From DASPPF01 sp032906705 (GTDB lineage: Archaea; Thermoproteota; Nitrososphaeria; Nitrososphaerales; Gagatemarchaeaceae), in assembly GCA_032906705.1 (NCBI GenBank), contig JAJTZC010000004.1, forward strand, positions 6,228 to 70,227: a stretch of 64,000 bases of DNA, read 5' to 3'. The notes beneath the pieces were generated by a model. The model did no database searches and had not been told where the DNA came from. It saw nothing but the letters and a program-made list of their open reading frames with translations. The translations under genes and the position numbers were made by a program. Shown piece by piece: positions 1 through 8,454 of this stretch (the stretch's first letter is position 1; every line of letters begins with the position of its first letter).

Positions 1-1
1 G

Positions 2-1183
2 GCCTTCGAGGGGTTCGCGCGACTCTTTCGCGACCGCTATGACAGGTTGCTTTCTGTGGTGAAAAGGAGGCCGGATACGAGGAATGTGGGGACAACCGCA
101 GCGGGCAGGGCTTTGGTACAGGGTCAGAAGGCGAAGGTTGTAGGCCTCATATCCCACAAGGTCAACCGGAGGAACGTCGTTGAGCTGACTCTGGACGACC
201 CGACTGGAACCCTGCGGGCGGTCTGTCAGGATGAAGCTGTGGCGAAAGCCGCCAGGGAAGCGCCCCTTGACAGCATGGTCGTTCTCGAAGTGTCCAGGAG
301 CCGATCTGGCCAGCTCTACGCAAACTCGCTTACACTCCCAGACGTTCCCGACAGAAGGATGTCCGGCCAGGGCCATCGCGTGTACGCTGTTCTGTTGTCG
401 GACCTTCATGTGGGAAGCAAGATGTTCTTGGCTGATGATTTCCGGCGATTCATCCAGTGGATTAACGGAAAGCTGGGGGACCTGGACGTCGTCAGCCGCA
501 TCAGATATGTGGTGGTAGCCGGCGACCTTGTGGACGGCGTCGGCGTCTATCCTGGCCAAGAACTTCAGCTGGCCGAGAGGGACCCGAAGAACCAGTATGA
601 AGCGGCCGCGAAACTCCTCGAACAGGTCCCCAGCCAGATTCAAATCGTCGTTTCGCCAGGGAACCATGACGCCGTTAGGCAGGCCCTGCCCCAACCAGCA
701 GTGCCGGCTGATTTTGCCGAGTCGCTCTACCGCATGGAGAACGTGCGATGGGTTGGAGACCCAGCATATGTCAAGCTTCACGGTGTGACGTTCCTGATTT
801 ACCACGGCAAGAGTTTGGACGATGTCATTGCCACTACGCCGGAGCTGGCGTACGGCAAGCCAACCGATGCGATGAAGCTTCTTCTACGATCAAGGCACTT
901 GGCACCCACCTACGGCAAACGAACCGCCCTGTCACCGGAGCTCAGGGACTTCATGGTCGTCGACCCCGTGCCTGACGTTCTTCACTGTGGACACGTGCAC
1001 GCGTTCGGAGAGCTGAACTATCGGGGGACCCTCTTAGTGAACTCCGGGACGTGGCAGTCTCAGACGAGCTTCCAAGCCAACATGGGCCTTGAGCCGACGC
1101 CAAGCATAATACCAGTCGTGAATCTGTCTGATCTTAGCGTAACCAGGAGGAACTTCGGGTCCGCTGGTTTCCCGGCCGCCTAG
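2..1183 (+). CDS. polB: DNA polymerase D small subunit DP1 (5' partial)
   Basis: This is the exonuclease/regulatory subunit of archaeal family D replicative polymerase, partner of the large subunit at 10957-14439. The reading frame is open from base 2 with DP1-like sequence before the first TTG (47), so the gene starts outside the window. An OB-fold-like region comes first. The calcineurin-type phosphoesterase domain follows with LSDLHVGSKMF, VAGDLVDG, SPGNHDAVR, YHGKSLDD, LHCGHVHAFG and NSGTWQSQT, the metal-binding motifs of this Mre11-like 3'-5' exonuclease. It converges on cdc6, and the two stop codons overlap. The call is firm; the missing N-terminus cannot be judged. Confidence 0.93.
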   Translation, partial: AFEGFARLFRDRYDRLLSVVKRRPDTRNVGTTAAGRALVQGQKAKVVGLISHKVNRRNVVELTLDDPTGTLRAVCQDEAVAKAAREAPLDSMVVLEVSRSRSGQLYANSLTLPDVPDRRMSGQGHRVYAVLLSDLHVGSKMFLADDFRRFIQWINGKLGDLDVVSRIRYVVVAGDLVDGVGVYPGQELQLAERDPKNQYEAAAKLLEQVPSQIQIVVSPGNHDAVRQALPQPAVPADFAESLYRMENVRWVGDPAYVKLHGVTFLIYHGKSLDDVIATTPELAYGKPTDAMKLLLRSRHLAPTYGKRTALSPELRDFMVVDPVPDVLHCGHVHAFGELNYRGTLLVNSGTWQSQTSFQANMGLEPTPSIIPVVNLSDLSVTRRNFGSAGFPAA

Positions 1184-2361
1184 CTCAGGCCTTCGAGCAG
1201 CGGGTCTTCGGAAAGCGTCTTCTCGAGGGCCTCGCTTCCTATCAACAAGCGGATCCTCTTGGTGCGACCGCGCCTGCCCTTGCTTACGACCGAAGCCTCG
1301 ACAAGCCCAAGCAGGTCTAGCTCGGCGAGTATCCCGCTGACACGCCTCTGCGTGAGGGCTTCGATCCCCATCCTTTTGCACAGGCTGTTGTATGCGATGT
1401 AGAGTTCGCCCGTGTTCGTTCCTGACTGGAACCTCGAGGCGGCTACGAGAATTGCTTTGTTCTGGACGGGGAGCGACCGAATGGCTTCCTCCACTCGGTC
1501 GTGTTCCATCTTGTCCGACGCCTTCGTGACGCAGCTGTCTTCGACTTGCCTGAGACCCTCGCGCTCTGCCACTTCCCCGGCTATCCGGAGCAAGTCCACC
1601 GCCCTCCTCGCGTCTCCGTGCTCTGATCCGGCGATCGCCGCGCAGAGGTTGATGGCGGACGCTCTGACGGTAGACCTCCTGAAAGCGGCGTTTGCCCTAT
1701 CATTCAGGATCTCTCTCAGCTCGTCCACGGTATATGGTGCGAAGACGAGTTCTTCCTCGCTGAGGCTGCTTAGTACGCGCGGGTCGAGTCCTTCCTTGAA
1801 TTTCAGGTCGTTCGAGATGCCGACCAGGGAGAGGAAGCCAGGAGACAGGCGTTCACTCGAACGCGTGAATTCGTACAGTATGCCATCCCCAAACGCCTTC
1901 ACCAAGTAATCTATCTCGTCCAGAACCAGAATCAAGCTGGTCTTCCTTGCCTGAACCTCTCTGAAAATCCTGGCAACGACTTCGCCGATGGACAGACCCG
2001 TGAAAGGTATCTGTATCTTCAGAGCCAGCCCAAGCTCTGCCAGGGTCCTGTACTCCGTGTTCGCCAGTCGTGTGTTGACGTACGCAACGACGAGCCCTGG
2101 CCCAGCCGCCTCGCCCTTCAGCTTCGAAAGAACGTAACGCGCTACTGCGGTCTTGCCAGTCCCTGTCTTACCATAGAGCAGCAGGTTCGATGGCTTCGAA
2201 CCATGAAGGACTGGAGCCAGGACCTCCGCAACCGCCCTGATCTGCGTGTCTCTGAATGGGAGCTGTGCAGGAACAAAGTCTGGGCTCAGGACGTTCCGAT
2301 CGACGAATAGGGCCTTCCCTTCCTTTGCCTTTCGGAAGATTTCGTCTATGCTACCCGACAA
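1180..2361 (-). CDS. cdc6: Cdc6/Orc1 origin-binding AAA+ protein
   Basis: Replication initiator that binds origin recognition boxes and loads the MCM helicase. The 393-residue product has the AAA+ core near the N-terminus: Walker A LLYGKTGTGKTAV, Walker B LILVLDEIDYLV and a sensor region around LVGISNDL. A C-terminal winged-helix DNA-binding domain covers roughly residues 300-385. The start is TTG at 2361. An origin-box core begins only five bases upstream of it, which fits autoregulation and the usual archaeal pairing of cdc6 with its own origin. The length is normal for the family. Confidence 0.95.
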   Translation of the reverse strand: MSGSIDEIFRKAKEGKALFVDRNVLSPDFVPAQLPFRDTQIRAVAEVLAPVLHGSKPSNLLLYGKTGTGKTAVARYVLSKLKGEAAGPGLVVAYVNTRLANTEYRTLAELGLALKIQIPFTGLSIGEVVARIFREVQARKTSLILVLDEIDYLVKAFGDGILYEFTRSSERLSPGFLSLVGISNDLKFKEGLDPRVLSSLSEEELVFAPYTVDELREILNDRANAAFRRSTVRASAINLCAAIAGSEHGDARRAVDLLRIAGEVAEREGLRQVEDSCVTKASDKMEHDRVEEAIRSLPVQNKAILVAASRFQSGTNTGELYIAYNSLCKRMGIEALTQRRVSGILAELDLLGLVEASVVSKGRRGRTKRIRLLIGSEALEKTLSEDPLLEGLS

Positions 2362-2365
2362 CTAC

Positions 2366-2378
2366 TTCCAGTGGAAAC
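2366..2378 (+). repeat. Origin recognition box core 1
   Basis: TTCCAGTGGAAAC, identical to the mini-ORB core known from Sulfolobus and Pyrococcus origins. It starts five bases upstream of the cdc6 start codon. Confidence 0.8.
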
Positions 2379-2570
2379 ACTGGTTAGTTAAGCCCTCCGC
2401 CCCAGCACTTCCGATGCTTCCGTTGCTAGCCCATTCGGTTATATTACTTCATTAGTTGTTGCTAGCCCGTTCTCGTAAGGCGGTGTTCGTAGGTTAAGGA
2501 TTGGGGTCTATCACACATCACACACATGAAACACTGAATACACTGCTACCCTGGATCGTGCTTGGGTTGG

Positions 2571-2598
2571 TCTCCACTGGAACCGGAGGGGGTGGGGG
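2571..2598 (+). repeat. Origin recognition box 2 with G-rich tail
   Basis: The dyad CTCCACTGGAAC is followed directly by CGGAGGGGGTGGGGG. A dyad plus G-string is the form of a full-length archaeal ORB, and the G-string sets the orientation on the + strand. Confidence 0.75.
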
Positions 2599-2655
2599 CC
2601 TGTTGGTGAAGGCGTGTGAAGAAAGGTGCGGATTGACGGGCAAAGAGACCCCAGT

Positions 2656-2669
2656 GTTTCCACTGGAAC
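2656..2669 (-). repeat. Origin recognition box core 3 (inverted)
   Basis: GTTTCCACTGGAAC is the reverse complement of the box-1 core, so it faces box 1. A weaker relative, TTCCATTGGAG, lies at 2717-2727. Confidence 0.75.
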
Positions 2670-2879
2670 TCCTGAGCCTCTAAACGGCATAGTTACCCCG
2701 TTTCCGACCCCTTTACTTCCATTGGAGCCCTTTTCTCGCTCGTTGTCGAACCTGCTTTGTGAAGGCCGGTGAAGGCGCATTTCCTTCTCATCTCGCGGTC
2801 AAGAGATTCCCATGTCGAGGTTCACAAGTTCACACCACTCGGGTGTTTTAACGCCTAGGAAGCATCGGAAGGAGGGAAC

Positions 2880-3267
2880 TTGAGGAAGAAGGTCAAGATC
2901 GAGGTCGAGGACGAAGAGGGGACCAAGTACACGCTGGCCCTCGAGGGCCGTCTTTCCCGGGACAAGATACTCAAGGCAGTCGACATGCTCGAGATCATGG
3001 ACGTGCCCATCGACCACAGAACCGAGAAGCCGCCCGGCGAAGGAACATTCTACGGAAAGGTCATGACTCTGATAGAGAACGGCTTTACTTCAGCTGAGTT
3101 CTCGTCTTCCGACGTCACGAGAGAACTCGACGAAAGATACAATCAACAGGCGCGCCTCAGTACTGTCTCAACGTATCTTTCACGCCTCGCGGAAAAGGGC
3201 TATCTTCACAGAGAGAGATTCGGGAATTCCTGGGTCTACAGGCGGGTCTACCTGAAGGGCGCGCAAG
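2880..3267 (+). CDS. Winged-helix protein beside the origin (3' cut by assembly gap)
   Basis: Unrecognised gene product. It starts at TTG 2880 behind a clear ribosome-binding site (GGAGGG, 2871). The first ~45 residues are charged and may form a small beta domain (RKKVKIEVEDEEG). Residues ~55-125 look like a winged helix-turn-helix (DVTRELDERYNQ, then TVSTYLSRLAEKGYLHRER, then a wing with FGNSWVYRR). A DNA-binding regulator is the likely role. Its place across the origin from cdc6 makes a replication-linked job possible but unproven. The coding region runs into the N gap at 3268, so the C-terminus is unknown. Confidence 0.7.
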
Positions 3268-3367
3268 NNNNNNNNNNNNNNNNNNNNNNNNNNNNNNNNN
3301 NNNNNNNNNNNNNNNNNNNNNNNNNNNNNNNNNNNNNNNNNNNNNNNNNNNNNNNNNNNNNNNNNNN
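3268..3367. other. Assembly gap of 100 N
   Basis: Exactly 100 N, the usual scaffold placeholder, so the true distance is unknown. The downstream sequence opens inside an intergenic region. Confidence 0.99.
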
Positions 3368-3390
3368 AAGACCGCATTTGTAAACACTTT

Positions 3391-3420
3391 GCTTATATAT
3401 CTGTCCACAATATGTAGACA
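3391..3420 (+). promoter_or_regulatory. VapBC promoter with overlapping operator
   Basis: A TATA-like box (CTTATATAT, 3392-3400) is followed by an imperfect palindrome TGTCCACA-ATA-TGTAGACA at 3402-3420. The palindrome covers the expected transcription start, four bases before the antitoxin ATG. This fits autorepression by the ribbon-helix-helix antitoxin. Confidence 0.6.
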
Positions 3421-3423
3421 AGA

Positions 3424-3645
3424 ATGTCGGTCGTGAGCGTGAGGGTGGACCAGAAAGTGAAAAAACGCCTCGAAGAAGCGGGGATTAACGTGCCGTCCGA
3501 AGTGAGACGGCATCTTGAGGAGCTCGCCTGGCAGGTCGAGTTGAAGAAGCGCATGACGAAACTCGACAAGGTCTTGACGGACATGCCCCCCACCCCGAAA
3601 GGATTTGCTGCAAGAAGCGTGAGGGAAGACCGTGAAGGTCATTGA
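3424..3645 (+). CDS. VapB-type antitoxin
   Basis: A 73-residue protein encoded directly upstream of, and overlapping by 14 bases, a PIN-domain toxin gene. The N-terminal beta strand (SVVSVRVDQKVKKRLEEAG) followed by two helices is the pattern of ribbon-helix-helix antitoxins. The C-terminal tail (PTPKGFAARSVRED) is the likely toxin-neutralising segment. It should bind its own promoter palindrome and mask the toxin active site. The ATG start at 3424 is supported by a TATA-like box about 28 bases upstream. Confidence 0.75.
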   Translation: MSVVSVRVDQKVKKRLEEAGINVPSEVRRHLEELAWQVELKKRMTKLDKVLTDMPPTPKGFAARSVREDREGH

Positions 3646-4030
3646 TTCGTCGTCTGTGGCCAAGTACGTAAACAGAGAAGAGAACTGGGAGCCGGCCGCC
3701 GAGGCCCTGCGCGGTAGCTGCATCTCACTCGAGCTCGCGGTGAAGGAGACGGGAAACTCCCTCTGGAAGAGGATCCGTAGAAGGGAACTCGTCGACGAAC
3801 AGGCGAGGCAAATCTTCGCAGAGTTCGTTGCCTCGCGGCCCTTCGCGATAGCGGACCAGGCAGAGCTGTACGCCCCAGCCTTTGAAATAGCCACGTCGTT
3901 CGCCCTTCCGTATTACGACGCGCTCTTTCTGGCCCTCTCAAGGGAGAGGGGACTTCCGCTCGTGACCTCAGACCCGGCTCAAGCCGAAGTCGCGAGGAAG
4001 ATGGGGCTAGAGGTCCAGTTCATAGAATAA
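3632..4030 (+). CDS. vapC: VapC toxin, PIN-domain ribonuclease
   Basis: A 132-residue PIN-domain ribonuclease, toxin of a VapBC pair. The acidic residues of the PIN active site are visible: Asp in VIDSSS near the N-terminus, Glu in LAVKETGNSLW, Asp in YYDALFLAL and Asp in VTSDPAQA. Start is the ATG-like GTG at 3632, inside the antitoxin gene, giving translational coupling. Chromosomal VapC enzymes usually cleave tRNA or rRNA; the target here is unknown. Confidence 0.85.
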   Translation: MKVIDSSSVAKYVNREENWEPAAEALRGSCISLELAVKETGNSLWKRIRRRELVDEQARQIFAEFVASRPFAIADQAELYAPAFEIATSFALPYYDALFLALSRERGLPLVTSDPAQAEVARKMGLEVQFIE

Positions 4031-4060
4031 CGCGCTTAGGGATTGGCTCGCGTGGACGTC

Positions 4061-4639
4061 TCAGCTTTGCGAAAGTCGGCGCCTGCCTTCATCGGTCAGC
4101 TGGTAGACGAAAGGTTTCGCCGAGTCGTCCCGCGTCACGAGGCCTTTGTCAAAGAGCGCCTTCATCATCCGGGCCGTGTGCTCCCTCGACAGGTCCATTG
4201 CTTGCTTAATCTCAATTGTGGACTTCGGTCCGCCGCTGAGAAGCTTGACCACGGTCATCTCAGTATCACCCAAACCACCTTGAATGGGTGCCGCGGCCTT
4301 GGCTTCGGCCTTCGGCCTGACCGACTCAACGGGCTGTGACTGCCTAACGTCACGTGAGGTAACGGACTGCGAAGGAAGACCAGCCGAGGCAAGCCGGGCC
4401 TGCAGGACCTCGACCCTGCCTAGCAAATCAAGGACTCTCTCATCTTGCTTTTGCAGTCGGTCTTCCAGCGCCTTCCAAAGGTCGTGCCCAAGATCGGACG
4501 AGGATGTGATTTGCTGTGATATCTGTCGGTACCTCACTAGCAGCACGAACGCCAGCACCACAAAGAACCCGGCAAGTGAAAGAGCGGCCGCTTCACCATA
4601 GTCGATTGGCGTTGTAGCAGCCTGGAGGTAGCTAATCAT
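4061..4639 (-). CDS. Membrane-anchored winged-helix regulator
   Basis: The 192-residue product has one N-terminal membrane segment (about residues 17-36, AAALSLAGFFVVLAFVLLV). A coiled-coil-like stretch follows (residues ~50-85, ALEDRLQKQDERVLDLLGRV), then a proline/alanine-rich linker, then a C-terminal MarR-like winged helix (STIEIKQAMDLSREHTARMM...LVTRDD). One-TM winged-helix proteins are common in archaea and are thought to be membrane-tethered transcription regulators. The ligand and target are unknown. Confidence 0.7.
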   Translation of the reverse strand: MISYLQAATTPIDYGEAAALSLAGFFVVLAFVLLVRYRQISQQITSSSDLGHDLWKALEDRLQKQDERVLDLLGRVEVLQARLASAGLPSQSVTSRDVRQSQPVESVRPKAEAKAAAPIQGGLGDTEMTVVKLLSGGPKSTIEIKQAMDLSREHTARMMKALFDKGLVTRDDSAKPFVYQLTDEGRRRLSQS

Positions 4640-4681
4640 CGCTGCGCGAGGTCGCGCTGCAACGTGATATAAATATCGCCG

Positions 4682-5050
4682 TCACATGACGATCTTATCA
4701 AGAATCGCGTTCAGGACCCCCATGAGCTGGTTTGCTTCTTCTTCGCTGAGCTCGACCGGGCCCCTACCAACTAACTGAAGCAGTCGGTTTACGTCTTCGA
4801 ACTTAATGTACCCCAACCAAAGGGCCGTGAGCACCGTTAGGATTGAGGCTCTGACGTTCTTCTTGGCTTGCCCAACGACCCGATAGTACGCTCCTACGGA
4901 AACTGGTCCGCGACTCCGCCTAATCCTCCGCTGATCCGCCGCTTGCTTCAACGACATCTCACCCGACAGAACACGTTGATGCAATGTCAAGGATTCCAGC
5001 TGGGTTAGCGTGAGACTAGATTCTTCAGCAAGCTTGTTTGTGACGCTCAC
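4682..5050 (-). CDS. Small helical protein, function unknown
   Basis: I do not recognise this 122-residue protein. It is mostly helical, with a basic middle (RRIRRSRGPVSVGAYYRVV) that could form a helix-turn-helix and a hydrophobic helix (ASILTVLTALWLGYIKFEDV) before an acidic C-terminal helix (ELSEEEANQLMG). ATG or GTG near 5050 is the start. The 190 bases to the next gene are strikingly A/T-rich and probably hold promoters for both directions. A DNA-binding role is possible but not shown. Confidence 0.6.
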   Translation of the reverse strand: MSVTNKLAEESSLTLTQLESLTLHQRVLSGEMSLKQAADQRRIRRSRGPVSVGAYYRVVGQAKKNVRASILTVLTALWLGYIKFEDVNRLLQLVGRGPVELSEEEANQLMGVLNAILDKIVM

Positions 5051-5243
5051 GACAGCTCATTTAATACCACATTTGTATTAAACATACCCAAGCCTAAACT
5101 TAAAGCATTTAGTGATTTCAGCCTTGGAATCGGAATTTTACGTAAGAAATATGGCTGGTGCCGATTATTTTCTTGCGGAACCTGGTTCTCCAATTTCATG
5201 TTATCTTATTTAGTTGAGAATGCGGAGCTTCAGGTGAGCTAAG

Positions 5244-5498
5244 TTGGGTCGGAGAAGGAAGAAGACCCTCCGAATCGTTCGGAGAACGCTGCCCAAGGTC
5301 TTTGCGTGTCCAAGGTGTGGCATGATTACAATCAGGATCACTTCACACGAGGACGAAACGTCTCAAGATAATGTATTCCTAGTCGCTTGCGGCAACCTTG
5401 CGTGCGGACTGAGAAGGGAGTTGCGGTACCCGACCAAGAGGGCAGACATAGACGTCTACAACACCTTCGTAGACGACTTCGCCAAAGCCGGGGTCTAG
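5244..5498 (+). CDS. Elf1-family transcription elongation factor
   Basis: An 84-residue zinc-ribbon protein of the Elf1 family, which helps RNA polymerase elongate. The basic N-terminus (MGRRRKKTLRIVRRTLPK) is followed by CPRCG and then C49/C54 in ACGNLACG, the four zinc ligands. The spacing of the second pair (CxxxxC) is wider than the usual CxxC. Start is TTG at 5244 with a purine-rich site upstream. The next gene starts one base after the stop, so the two are probably co-transcribed. Confidence 0.8.
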   Translation: MGRRRKKTLRIVRRTLPKVFACPRCGMITIRITSHEDETSQDNVFLVACGNLACGLRRELRYPTKRADIDVYNTFVDDFAKAGV

Positions 5499-5499
5499 C

Positions 5500-6270
5500 T
5501 TGAAGGAGTTCGGCCCCGTCGAATCCCTGATCAAGAAGAAGGCATCACACCATCACACGATTTGCGCTGCTCTTATCGACCCAGAGGACTTCACTCCGAA
5601 AGCGGCCGCGGAGGTAGCAGTATCATGTATCAAGGCTGGCGCCTCTCTCATCCTGGTCGGCGGTTCCACCATAGCCAACCAGTCGCAGCTTGACCGCATT
5701 GTGAGGTCTATCAAGAGTCACGTTGTATCACCTAAATCACAAAGGAAAACCCCGGTCGTCCTCTTCCCGGGCAACATAACCGGAGTATCCCGCTTCGCAG
5801 ACGCCATTCTCTTCAGCAGCCTCCTGAACTCGACAAACACATACTACATCATAGGCGCCCAGGCTCTCGGCGCGATGGAGGTCTTCAAGAGCGGTCTGGA
5901 GAGCATACCGATGGGCTACCTCGTATTCGGCAACACAAGCTCGACCAGCTTCATCGGACAGGTCAACGGCCTCCCGGCAACGAGACCCAGCCTCGCCGTG
6001 ATCTACGCACTGGCGGCGAGATACCTGGGAATGCGGGCCTTGTACCTTGAAGCAGGGAGCGGTTCGAGCGACCCTCTACCTCCAGCCACGGTACATGCGG
6101 TCAGGAAGTTCTACGACGGTATCCTAATCGTCGGAGGGGGCATAACCACAGCCGAGCATGCCAGGAAGATTGCCGAGTCAGGAGCGGACGTCTTGGTGAT
6201 AGGGAATCTGTTGCAAACTCGAGGATTCGAGGATGCCCTGAAGCGAATCGTAGCTGCTATCAAACGATGA
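5500..6270 (+). CDS. Geranylgeranylglyceryl phosphate synthase
   Basis: Makes the first ether bond of archaeal lipids by joining geranylgeranyl diphosphate to sn-glycerol 1-phosphate. It is a TIM barrel of 256 residues. Diagnostic segments are ALIDPEDFTP, AGASLILVGGST, VVLFPGNITGVS, YLEAGSGSSDP, LIVGGGITTAEHARK and GADVLVIGNLL, which form the phosphate and prenyl-substrate sites. Start is TTG at 5500, one base after the Elf1 stop. The last codons and stop lie in a dispersed repeat (6259-6300), so the 3' end may have been altered by a past insertion. Confidence 0.93.
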   Translation: MKEFGPVESLIKKKASHHHTICAALIDPEDFTPKAAAEVAVSCIKAGASLILVGGSTIANQSQLDRIVRSIKSHVVSPKSQRKTPVVLFPGNITGVSRFADAILFSSLLNSTNTYYIIGAQALGAMEVFKSGLESIPMGYLVFGNTSSTSFIGQVNGLPATRPSLAVIYALAARYLGMRALYLEAGSGSSDPLPPATVHAVRKFYDGILIVGGGITTAEHARKIAESGADVLVIGNLLQTRGFEDALKRIVAAIKR

Positions 6271-6300
6271 TAGAGCTTGGGACCAACAGAGAACCCCTCA
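6259..6300 (+). repeat. Repeat R2, copy a
   Basis: This 42-base segment (starting ATCAAACGATGATAGAGCTT) matches 8154-8195 at about 36 of 42 positions without gaps. It contains the stop codon of the GGGP synthase gene. Copies a and b lie in the same orientation on either side of the two-gene ABC exporter. Confidence 0.7.
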
Positions 6301-6427
6301 TTACCTCGAAGCGCCTTGGGCCGACAAGTAGTTGAACACGTTCGTGAAATGGCTTGGGCTGAGCTCTGACTAATCTACGACGCTCGGCCACGCCGCGGCC
6401 ACGGAAGGATCTGGAGACACGGAATGA

Positions 6428-7216
6428 TTAGACCTCTCTCCATCTGGCTTTCTTGACAGCTATCGTAGCGAAGAAGACTGTCACGGCAACAAGCACAAGC
6501 CAGGCCACTGCCAGAGATAGGGTAGAAACCTGGAGGAGGCCCGTGGACGACTGCGCAATTTCGGCGGCGTAGGTCGTGGGAGAGAGGTAAGCCAGATACT
6601 GGTATGGAAGGGGGATGTAGGTGATGGGATAGTAGACTGGGGGCAGCGTCGTGAACAAAGTGGAAATCAGGCCTGAGAAGGCGAAGCTCTGCACGATGTC
6701 GCTGGAGAAAGTGGAGAGCGTGAAGCCTAACGTCACCGAAGTCGTGAACATCAGTAACATGACAGCGAGCAACTCTGCGGCCTGAAACGCGCTCGGGTGG
6801 ATGACGACTACCATGAGGACCGCCAAGGTGACCAGCGCTGGGACCGCGTAGACCAGTTCGGAGACTGCCATTCCGAACACGTAGGCCCCGGCCGACGCTG
6901 GAGAGCTGACCACCATGTCCTGGATCTTGAAGTCGTTCTTGAGGTGCGAGAGGTCGGCCTGAAGCCCCATGCCACTGGAGAACATGCTCATGATGTAGGC
7001 GCCCTCGATGGCCTGCGATAGCAGTCCGCCCTTGCTGACGAAGTTCACGATGATTAGGAAGGAGATTGGGGAGAGCATCGTGTTGATGAGCACGACCGGG
7101 TAATTCTTCATCGCATAGAGGGAATTCACAAGGACAGACGCGAGTATCTGCCTCGCCCAGCGGCCAGCCACGCTAGTCGGCACCCTGCTCCCCCACAAGG
7201 TGGAAGAAGACGTCAT
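6428..7216 (-). CDS. ABC-2 type transporter permease
   Basis: Membrane subunit of an ABC exporter. It has 262 residues and about six membrane segments, e.g. VVLINTMLSPISFLIIVNF, VPALVTLAVLMVVVIHP, AVMLLMFTTSVTLGFTL and LAVAWLVLVAVTVFFATIAV. That is the usual size and shape of an ABC-2 (drug/polysaccharide exporter type) permease. The start overlaps the end of the ATPase gene by ~44 bases, so the two are translationally coupled. The substrate cannot be told from sequence. The pair is flanked by copies of repeat R2. Confidence 0.85.
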   Translation of the reverse strand: MTSSSTLWGSRVPTSVAGRWARQILASVLVNSLYAMKNYPVVLINTMLSPISFLIIVNFVSKGGLLSQAIEGAYIMSMFSSGMGLQADLSHLKNDFKIQDMVVSSPASAGAYVFGMAVSELVYAVPALVTLAVLMVVVIHPSAFQAAELLAVMLLMFTTSVTLGFTLSTFSSDIVQSFAFSGLISTLFTTLPPVYYPITYIPLPYQYLAYLSPTTYAAEIAQSSTGLLQVSTLSLAVAWLVLVAVTVFFATIAVKKARWREV

Positions 7217-8084
7217 TCAGCGTGATGCGGCTGACGGATATCCTGGCTCCCTCCTTTAGGAGCTCTGCGGACAGCCTGTACGCCTCCCCTTCGCCGGTGA
7301 GGATCTGGACCTGGCCGTCCCTCCCCTTGGTGACCGTTCCGTCCTGAATCCGCGGAATGTTGGTGGCCGCCGGGAGCCTGATGCTGTACTGATACTTCAC
7401 GAGGCCCTGAAGGTGGTCCAGAGTCCCGATCCCGACCAGCCTCCCTTTGTCGAGTATCCCTATGACCGCGGCAAGCTGCTCGGCCTCTTCGAGGTAATGC
7501 GTGGTGAGTATGAGGAAGCGGTCCTTTGCGAGCTCCTCCAGCGACCTCCAAAGCTCCTTCCTCGAGATTGGGTCCAGGCCTGTGGTCGGCTCGTCTAGGA
7601 ACGTGATGTCGGCGTCCGCCGCCAGCACCGTGGCGACCATCACCTTGCGGCGCTGGCCCCCGGAGAGCTTCCGGTTCAGAGTGTCCTTCTGGGCGTCGAT
7701 GCCTACCTTCGCCAGCGCCTCGTCGGCCCTGCTCTTGGCCTCACCATAGGGGACACCCCTCCAGAGGAGGTAGGAGACCACAGTCTGCACTGGTGTCATC
7801 CAGGGGACGGTCCTCGCCTCCTGCGGAATGGTCGCGATGCGCTCGCGCAGCTTCTTGGCCTCCTTCACGACATCGATGCCGCAGATTTGGGCCGCGCCAG
7901 AGGTGGGCTCCAGCTGGGTGGCTAGGATGCGGACGAAGGTGGTCTTCCCCGCTCCGTTCATCCCTATGAGGGAGAATATGCCCCGCGCGGGGACCGCGAG
8001 GCTGACCCCGTCTAGGGCCGCCTTGCCATGCGAACCAGCGTAGACTTTGGTCAGGCCGGTGCAAAGCAGCTCTCCTTTCTCCAA
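7173..8084 (-). CDS. ABC transporter ATP-binding protein
   Basis: ATPase subunit for the permease encoded downstream. Walker A is GMNGAGKTTFV, the Q-loop lies at TIPQEA, the signature is LSGGQRRKV, Walker B is ITFLDEPTTGLD and the switch His is in LILTTHYLEEAE. A ~75-residue C-terminal extension (DUF4162-like) is typical of ATPases paired with ABC-2 permeases. The start is TTG at 8084 with a TATA-like CTTAAAT (minus strand) about 30 bases upstream, so the mRNA is probably leaderless. Confidence 0.92.
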   Translation of the reverse strand: MEKGELLCTGLTKVYAGSHGKAALDGVSLAVPARGIFSLIGMNGAGKTTFVRILATQLEPTSGAAQICGIDVVKEAKKLRERIATIPQEARTVPWMTPVQTVVSYLLWRGVPYGEAKSRADEALAKVGIDAQKDTLNRKLSGGQRRKVMVATVLAADADITFLDEPTTGLDPISRKELWRSLEELAKDRFLILTTHYLEEAEQLAAVIGILDKGRLVGIGTLDHLQGLVKYQYSIRLPAATNIPRIQDGTVTKGRDGQVQILTGEGEAYRLSAELLKEGARISVSRITLNDVFFHLVGEQGAD

Positions 8085-8454
8085 AAATTCCGAGTTCGAC
8101 GGGTCGACGCGGATTTAAGATTCTTGCGGCCAAATGCCCAAGTCGCTACAGGAATCAAACGACGATAGAGCTTAAGGCCAACCGAGAACCCATCAGGTCG
8201 AATCACGGTTGCCGAACAGGAGAAACGCCGGAGGTCTGAGCGGGTTTCATCGTCGCCGATGAGTTCTCAAACCAGACGGTTCTCGCCCGAAAAACCAAGG
8301 ACCTAGAAGCTATGGACAGGTAGAAAAGGCTCGCACGCAGTTGTGGAGCATAACCAGCGTTTTTCAGTGCGATTCGCCCCTTCGCTTGGCGAGAGATGGA
8401 GACGCAGCTGCACGGACTTGAGGCTATTATATATCAAACGCCCGCGACAAACCA
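8085..8454. other. Intergenic region with repeat R2b and two divergent promoters
   Basis: The left end holds the minus-strand TATA box of the exporter operon (about 8113-8119), followed by repeat R2b (8154-8195). The right end holds the TATA box of the secreted-protein gene (TTATATAT, 8427-8434), about 25 bases before its TTG start. I see no gene or strong RNA structure in the ~230 bases between R2b and this box. Confidence 0.6.
8154..8195 (+). repeat. Repeat R2, copy b
   Basis: Second copy of the 42-base repeat, about 86% identical to 6259-6300 by eye and in the same orientation. It lies between the exporter operon and the secreted-protein gene. Confidence 0.7.

Larger units (their letters stand above)
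2362..2879. other. Candidate chromosomal replication origin (oriC)
   Basis: This 518-base gene-free region sits between cdc6 and a divergently read winged-helix gene. It contains at least three matches to the core of the archaeal origin recognition box (TTCCAGTGGAAAC), in both orientations. One has the G-rich tail typical of full boxes (GGAGGGGGTGGGGG at 2585-2598). An A/T-rich stretch around 2438-2463 (TTATATTACTTCATTAG) could be the unwinding element. Position beside cdc6 plus inverted boxes is the standard archaeal origin layout. Activity is inferred. Confidence 0.82.
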
